Source of the DNA: an uncultured Eubacteriales bacterium
GTDB taxonomy: Bacteria > Bacillota > Clostridia > Oscillospirales > CAG-272
Direction of reading: 5' to 3'
NCBI GenBank assembly: GCA_934477985.1
Contig: CAKSOR010000010.1
Location: forward strand, 1-16,565
Length of the DNA stretch: 16,565 bases
Shown piece by piece: positions 13,425 to 16,565 of the stretch (positions are counted from its first letter, which is position 1; each line of letters begins with the position of its first letter). Made by a program: the position numbers and the translations under genes. The notes under the pieces are model-generated. The model searched no databases. It was not told the DNA's origin and saw only the letters and a list, made by a program, of their open reading frames with translations.

Positions 13425-15505
13425 TTTGAAATTCTCCTGACCTGTGTCATGGGTCTTGATTTATTTTTGTAGGCCTTTGTTATCTCTTCGGGATTTTCGT
13501 CGGTGAAGATGAAGTGCTGACCGGATAGCTTCGAAAGGTCGTCGGGGCGATCCGCCATGCAGATCGGGACGCTGTTCCAGACGATATTGCGGTGATCATA
13601 GGCTCTCGAGACCGGGAATGCGACTCCCATGCGGTCGATCAGCGGCAGGAATCCGCGCTTTTCGCATTCGGCGCAGGAATAGAGGTCGCGGATCAGGCAT
13701 TTCTCGAGGGTCATCAGCGGAAGTCTTCCGTAAACGACCGCCGGGAGTCCGAGGTCTCTTAGCTGCGGCAGGGTCAGCTCGGGTGAGGCGATGAGGTCGC
13801 GGAAGCCGAGCTTCATCAGCGTTCCGGCTGTCCAGCCGTTGTAGATGTTCAGGCGGAAATCGCCGTGGATTTGCATTCCGGCGGCTCTCGCGAGGGATAT
13901 GTGACCGAGGTTCGAGACAAGCACGTGTCTTATACCCGCCGCTTTTGCCGTGTCTAACATTCCGGCGATCTCTTTCGCTTCGGAGTCGAATACTACCGGC
14001 GGGATGATCACTCCGGTCGCTTTCATGCCCGGCTCGAATCTCTCGAGCGGGACAAAGACTATGTCGAAGCCGTCGGGGATTTCCGTTCGGTCGGGAAACT
14101 CGACGCGCGCCGTTCTCAGGCGTTCGAAATCCGGGATTTCCGGCTTCGGGAGGGTCGGCGGGAGCGCTCCGGTCCGGGCGGGTTCTTTCGCGGGCGATGG
14201 GGAAGCGCTGAGCGCTTCCTTCAGCTTTTCGACCGCGTCGCGGCGCAGCTGATTGAGCGACGAGAGGGGGAGCATCAGGTCTTCGGCGACGGTTATTTCG
14301 ACTCTGCCCGGCTTGAAGCCCGTGCCGCCGAGCTTGGTCAGCTTTTCGGCGACCGTTTCGGAGGTCAGCGGGCGGTTGTTGGCTTTCTCTGGGGTCTGAC
14401 CTGACAGAGTCACTGAGGTTTCACCCGCGGTCAGAGTCAGGGTCATCGGGGTGCACGGCTTTATTTCGGCTTTTATGTCGATCTCGCGGAGGGCTTCGGC
14501 GGATTTCGCCCCGGCGCGGGCTTGCGCGAGTTTTTTGTAGTCGGGCGCTTTTATCTGAATGCTTTCGGCGCGGGCGGTTCTGGTCGCCCTCTTGTCCGAG
14601 TCGGTGCGGACGCCTAACATCGCGCGGGTTATTTTATTTGTGAAATAGCCGTCGGTGAAGCCGCTTCTCGAGAAGAGACCGCGGAGCTCCTCGATCTCCC
14701 CGAAGGTCGCGGCGCGCTCCTCGTCGATAAGGCGGCGGTAGATGCTCGTCACTCCGTAGACGTAGTCGGGGGCTTTCATCCGCCCCTCGATTTTCAGCGA
14801 CGCGACGCCGAGACTTAAAATCCGCGGGATGTGGTCGGCGAGGCACATGTCCTTGAGGCTCAGCGCGTAGGATTCTTTGCCTGAGTCGTTTTTGTACGGA
14901 AGGCGGCAGGGCTGGGCGCACTCGCCGCGGTTGCCGCTCCGACCGCCGATCATCGAGCTCGCGAGACATTGTCCCGACTGCGAGACGCAGATCGCGCCGT
15001 GGATGAAGATCTCGGTCTCGAGCGGGGAGGTTTCGCAGAGGGTCTTTATGTCGTCGAACGAGAGCTCGCGCGCGGCGACCATCCGCGAAAAGCCGAGTTT
15101 TTCGAGCTCCTCGGCGGCGAAGTGGTTGTGTCCCGCTGCCTGCGTGCTCGCGTGGAGCTCGAGGTCGGGGAAATAGCGGTGTATAAGCGACGCCGCGCCG
15201 AGGTCGGCGACTATCAGCGCGTCCGCGCCGAGCTTATTGAGGTTCTCGACGGCGCGGAGGAGCTCGGGCATCTCACGCGTGTGTACGAGCGTGTTGACGG
15301 TTATATTTGTTTTGACGCCGGTCGAACGGCAGAGCTTTATCGCGTCCGAAAGAACCTCGCCCTCGAAGTTTTTCGCGTTCATACGCGCGTTGAAGACCGA
15401 CGTGCCGAAATAAACCGCGTCCGCTCCGGCGGCTATCGCGGCGGTCAGTGCCTCGGGCGAACCGGCGGGGGCTAATAATTCGGGCTTCGGATAAATTTTT
15501 TTCAT
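13421..15505 (-). CDS. U32-family protein, RlhA-like RNA hydroxylation enzyme
   Basis: This 694-residue protein was traditionally annotated as a U32 collagenase-type peptidase. The N terminus (PELLAPAGSPEALTAAI) and the U32 signature EIFIHGAICVSQSGQC (165-180) are clear. Cysteines C173, C180, C196 and C200 have the spacing of the four-cysteine iron-sulfur site described for the RlhA/TrhP group, which hydroxylate cytidine in 23S rRNA or uridine in tRNA. The length, with a long region after the core, resembles RlhA with its DUF3656 extension more than the short TrhP types; substrate remains uncertain. A proline/alanine-rich linker (about 428-445) separates the two halves. The C-terminal domain adds a CAEC pair. 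GAGGA lies 5 bases before the ATG. It is first in the operon with dut, DUF4321 and maf. Confidence 0.9.
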   Translation of the reverse strand: MKKIYPKPELLAPAGSPEALTAAIAAGADAVYFGTSVFNARMNAKNFEGEVLSDAIKLCRSTGVKTNITVNTLVHTREMPELLRAVENLNKLGADALIVADLGAASLIHRYFPDLELHASTQAAGHNHFAAEELEKLGFSRMVAARELSFDDIKTLCETSPLETEIFIHGAICVSQSGQCLASSMIGGRSGNRGECAQPCRLPYKNDSGKESYALSLKDMCLADHIPRILSLGVASLKIEGRMKAPDYVYGVTSIYRRLIDEERAATFGEIEELRGLFSRSGFTDGYFTNKITRAMLGVRTDSDKRATRTARAESIQIKAPDYKKLAQARAGAKSAEALREIDIKAEIKPCTPMTLTLTAGETSVTLSGQTPEKANNRPLTSETVAEKLTKLGGTGFKPGRVEITVAEDLMLPLSSLNQLRRDAVEKLKEALSASPSPAKEPARTGALPPTLPKPEIPDFERLRTARVEFPDRTEIPDGFDIVFVPLERFEPGMKATGVIIPPVVFDSEAKEIAGMLDTAKAAGIRHVLVSNLGHISLARAAGMQIHGDFRLNIYNGWTAGTLMKLGFRDLIASPELTLPQLRDLGLPAVVYGRLPLMTLEKCLIRDLYSCAECEKRGFLPLIDRMGVAFPVSRAYDHRNIVWNSVPICMADRPDDLSKLSGQHFIFTDENPEEITKAYKNKSRPMTQVRRISK

Positions 15506-15534
15506 GTTTTCCTCGATTTTTTCGGAATTTACTC

Positions 15535-15563
15535 TTGCTTTTTTCCGGCGGACATTGTATAAT
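15535..15563 (+). promoter_or_regulatory. Candidate promoter of proB
   Basis: TTGCTT (15535-15540), 17 bases and TATAAT (15558-15563) form a good promoter on the plus strand. Transcription would begin near 15570, giving a proB leader of about 125 bases. I see no T-box, riboswitch or terminator hairpin in that leader. Confidence 0.6.
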
Positions 15564-15602
15564 ATATAGTGCGCTCATGTTGCGCTATGACTCTATCATA
15601 AT

Positions 15603-15630
15603 ATTATACCTCAAAATCCGGGTTTTGCAA
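15603..15630 (-). promoter_or_regulatory. Candidate promoter of the U32-dut-DUF4321-maf operon
   Basis: On the minus strand TTGCAA (15630-15625) is followed after 16 bases by TATAAT (15608-15603). The start point near 15597 leaves about 90 bases before the U32 ATG. It lies downstream of the proB -10, so the two divergent transcripts would overlap at their 5' ends. Confidence 0.5.
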
Positions 15631-15693
15631 ACATTTGGAGCGAAATATTAACAAAAATATAACTTATTCCGGAAACGGCAGGAGAAGATAAAG

Positions 15694-16494
15694 ATGGGTA
15701 TTTTACAAAAGCACGCGAGAATCGTCGTCAAGATCGGTTCGAACACTCTGACTCACTCGAGCGGAAATCTCAATCTCAGGCGGATGGAGACGCTTGTGCG
15801 GACGCTCTCCGACTTCAAGAACGAGGGGCACGAGGTCGTGCTCGTCAGCTCGGGCGCGGTCGCCGCGGGCATATCGAAATTGCAGCTCGGCAGACGCCCT
15901 GAGTCGACCGAGGAAAAGCAGGCGCTCGCCGCCGTCGGTCAGGCCGAGCTGATGCAGGTCTATGAGCGCTTGTTCGGCGCTTACGGGCACACGGTCGCGC
16001 AGATACTGATGACGAAGGATGTTATCGACGACAAGATCAGGCGCGAGGCGGTCGAGAACACATTCCGCGAGCTTCTGAAGCTTGGGGTTATTCCGATTGT
16101 CAACGAGAACGACTCGGTCTCGAGCGAGGAGATAAAGTTCGGCGGAAACGACACGCTTTCGGCGTATGTCGCGCTCGTGTGCGACGCGGATATACTCATC
16201 AACATGTCGGATATCGAGGGACTCTACGACTCCGACCCGCGGACGAATCCCGACGCGAGACTCATAAGCAGGGTCGATAAAATCGACGAGAAGGTGCTTT
16301 CGTATGCCGGAGGCGCGGGGACTGACCGCGGAACGGGCGGAATGATAACAAAGCTCCGCGCGGCTGAGATCGTCACGTCGGTCGGAATTCCGATGCTGAT
16401 TGTCAACGGAAAGTCGCCGGATATTCTCTACAAGATCAGCGACGGCTATCATATCGGTACTTATTTTGCCGCTAAGAGCGAGGACAAGCAATGA
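15694..16494 (+). CDS. proB: Glutamate 5-kinase, first step of proline synthesis
   Basis: This 266-residue amino acid kinase phosphorylates L-glutamate to gamma-glutamyl phosphate using ATP. Signature segments are VVKIGSNTL (11-19), LVSSGAVAAG (50-59), VNENDSVS (136-143), FGGNDTLSA (149-157), SDIEGLYDSDP (172-182) and the nucleotide-binding GTGGMITKL (213-221). The protein ends after the kinase domain, without the C-terminal PUA domain of the about 367-residue Escherichia coli enzyme; single-domain forms are known in other Bacillota. AGGAGA lies 8 bases before the ATG. Its TGA overlaps the next start in ATGA, so the following gene is probably cotranslated, yet that gene does not look like proA. 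Confidence 0.96.
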   Translation: MGILQKHARIVVKIGSNTLTHSSGNLNLRRMETLVRTLSDFKNEGHEVVLVSSGAVAAGISKLQLGRRPESTEEKQALAAVGQAELMQVYERLFGAYGHTVAQILMTKDVIDDKIRREAVENTFRELLKLGVIPIVNENDSVSSEEIKFGGNDTLSAYVALVCDADILINMSDIEGLYDSDPRTNPDARLISRVDKIDEKVLSYAGGAGTDRGTGGMITKLRAAEIVTSVGIPMLIVNGKSPDILYKISDGYHIGTYFAAKSEDKQ

Positions 16495-16565
16495 GTTCGC
16501 CGAAAAAAGAGCTGAAACAGCATGTCAGGGAGTACGGAGAGGTTGTCTTCGGCGCGTTTTTAGTG
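16491..16565 (+). CDS. N-terminal fragment of an unidentified, possibly membrane, protein
   Basis: The ATG overlaps the proB stop by four bases and the frame stays open to the window edge (25 codons). The fragment starts with a basic stretch (SSPKKELKQHVREYGE) and then becomes hydrophobic (VVFGAFLV), as at the start of a membrane protein; a YitT-like protein is one guess from this pattern. It does not resemble the N terminus of gamma-glutamyl phosphate reductase (proA), the usual partner of proB. Too little is present to name it. Confidence 0.65.
   Translation, partial: MSSPKKELKQHVREYGEVVFGAFLV

Noticed and set aside
15564..15693. T-box or riboswitch in the proB leader
   Set aside because: The leader is AT-rich without the conserved T-box sequence, a specifier stem or a terminator/antiterminator pair.
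15703..16491. Long minus-strand open frame opposite proB (262 codons)
   Set aside because: It mirrors proB codon structure, has no ribosome binding site or recognisable motif, and proB is certain.

Overview
The window reads as a chromosomal segment of an uncultured, GC-rich, endospore-forming member of the Bacillota, most likely class Clostridia. This rests on the spore phosphatase SpoIIE, a YmdB-type phosphodiesterase, the DUF4321–Maf pair, an NfnAB-type electron-bifurcating transhydrogenase (anaerobic metabolism), strong AGGAGG-like ribosome binding sites and TTGACA/TATAAT-type promoters. Nearly all of the window is conserved core genome. I see no phage, transposase, CRISPR array, tRNA or rRNA.

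Layout. Positions 1-240 hold no gene but an unusually dense, nearly gap-free row of about eight hairpins lying downstream of a minus-strand operon, nfnA-nfnB (2555 to 252). The operon has a clear extended -10 promoter at 2617-2645. Divergently, on the plus strand, come spoIIE (2891-5284), with a terminator-like hairpin behind it, and then nth (5455-6105) with a consensus promoter. nth meets the minus-strand marR tail to tail with a 4-base overlap. A minus-strand series then runs recG (TTG start) - rarA - Gfo/Idh/MocA oxidoreductase - ymdB - marR (11946 to 6102). Upstream of recG lies a 211-bp intergenic region with a 72-nt near-perfect palindrome that lacks a U-tract on either strand. Further upstream is a tightly coupled minus-strand operon: U32-type hydroxylase (RlhA-like) - dut - DUF4321 membrane protein - maf (15505 to 12158). 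Divergent from it on the plus strand is proB (glutamate 5-kinase without PUA domain). Its stop overlaps the start of a truncated gene at the window edge that does not look like proA.

How the genes fit together. Much of the content is genome maintenance and nucleotide-pool cleaning: Nth (oxidised pyrimidines), RecG and RarA (stalled forks), Dut (dUTP) and Maf (non-canonical nucleotides). To this are added an RNA-hydroxylating U32 protein, redox balancing (NfnAB), proline synthesis (ProB) and sporulation control (SpoIIE).

I did not find a convincing new multi-gene system. The features most worth following are non-coding: the hairpin array at 1-240, the palindrome in front of recG, a GCAAGCAA word that recurs at minus-strand gene boundaries, a 32-nt direct repeat flanking the rarA/oxidoreductase gap, and a nearly identical promoter core shared by spoIIE and nth.
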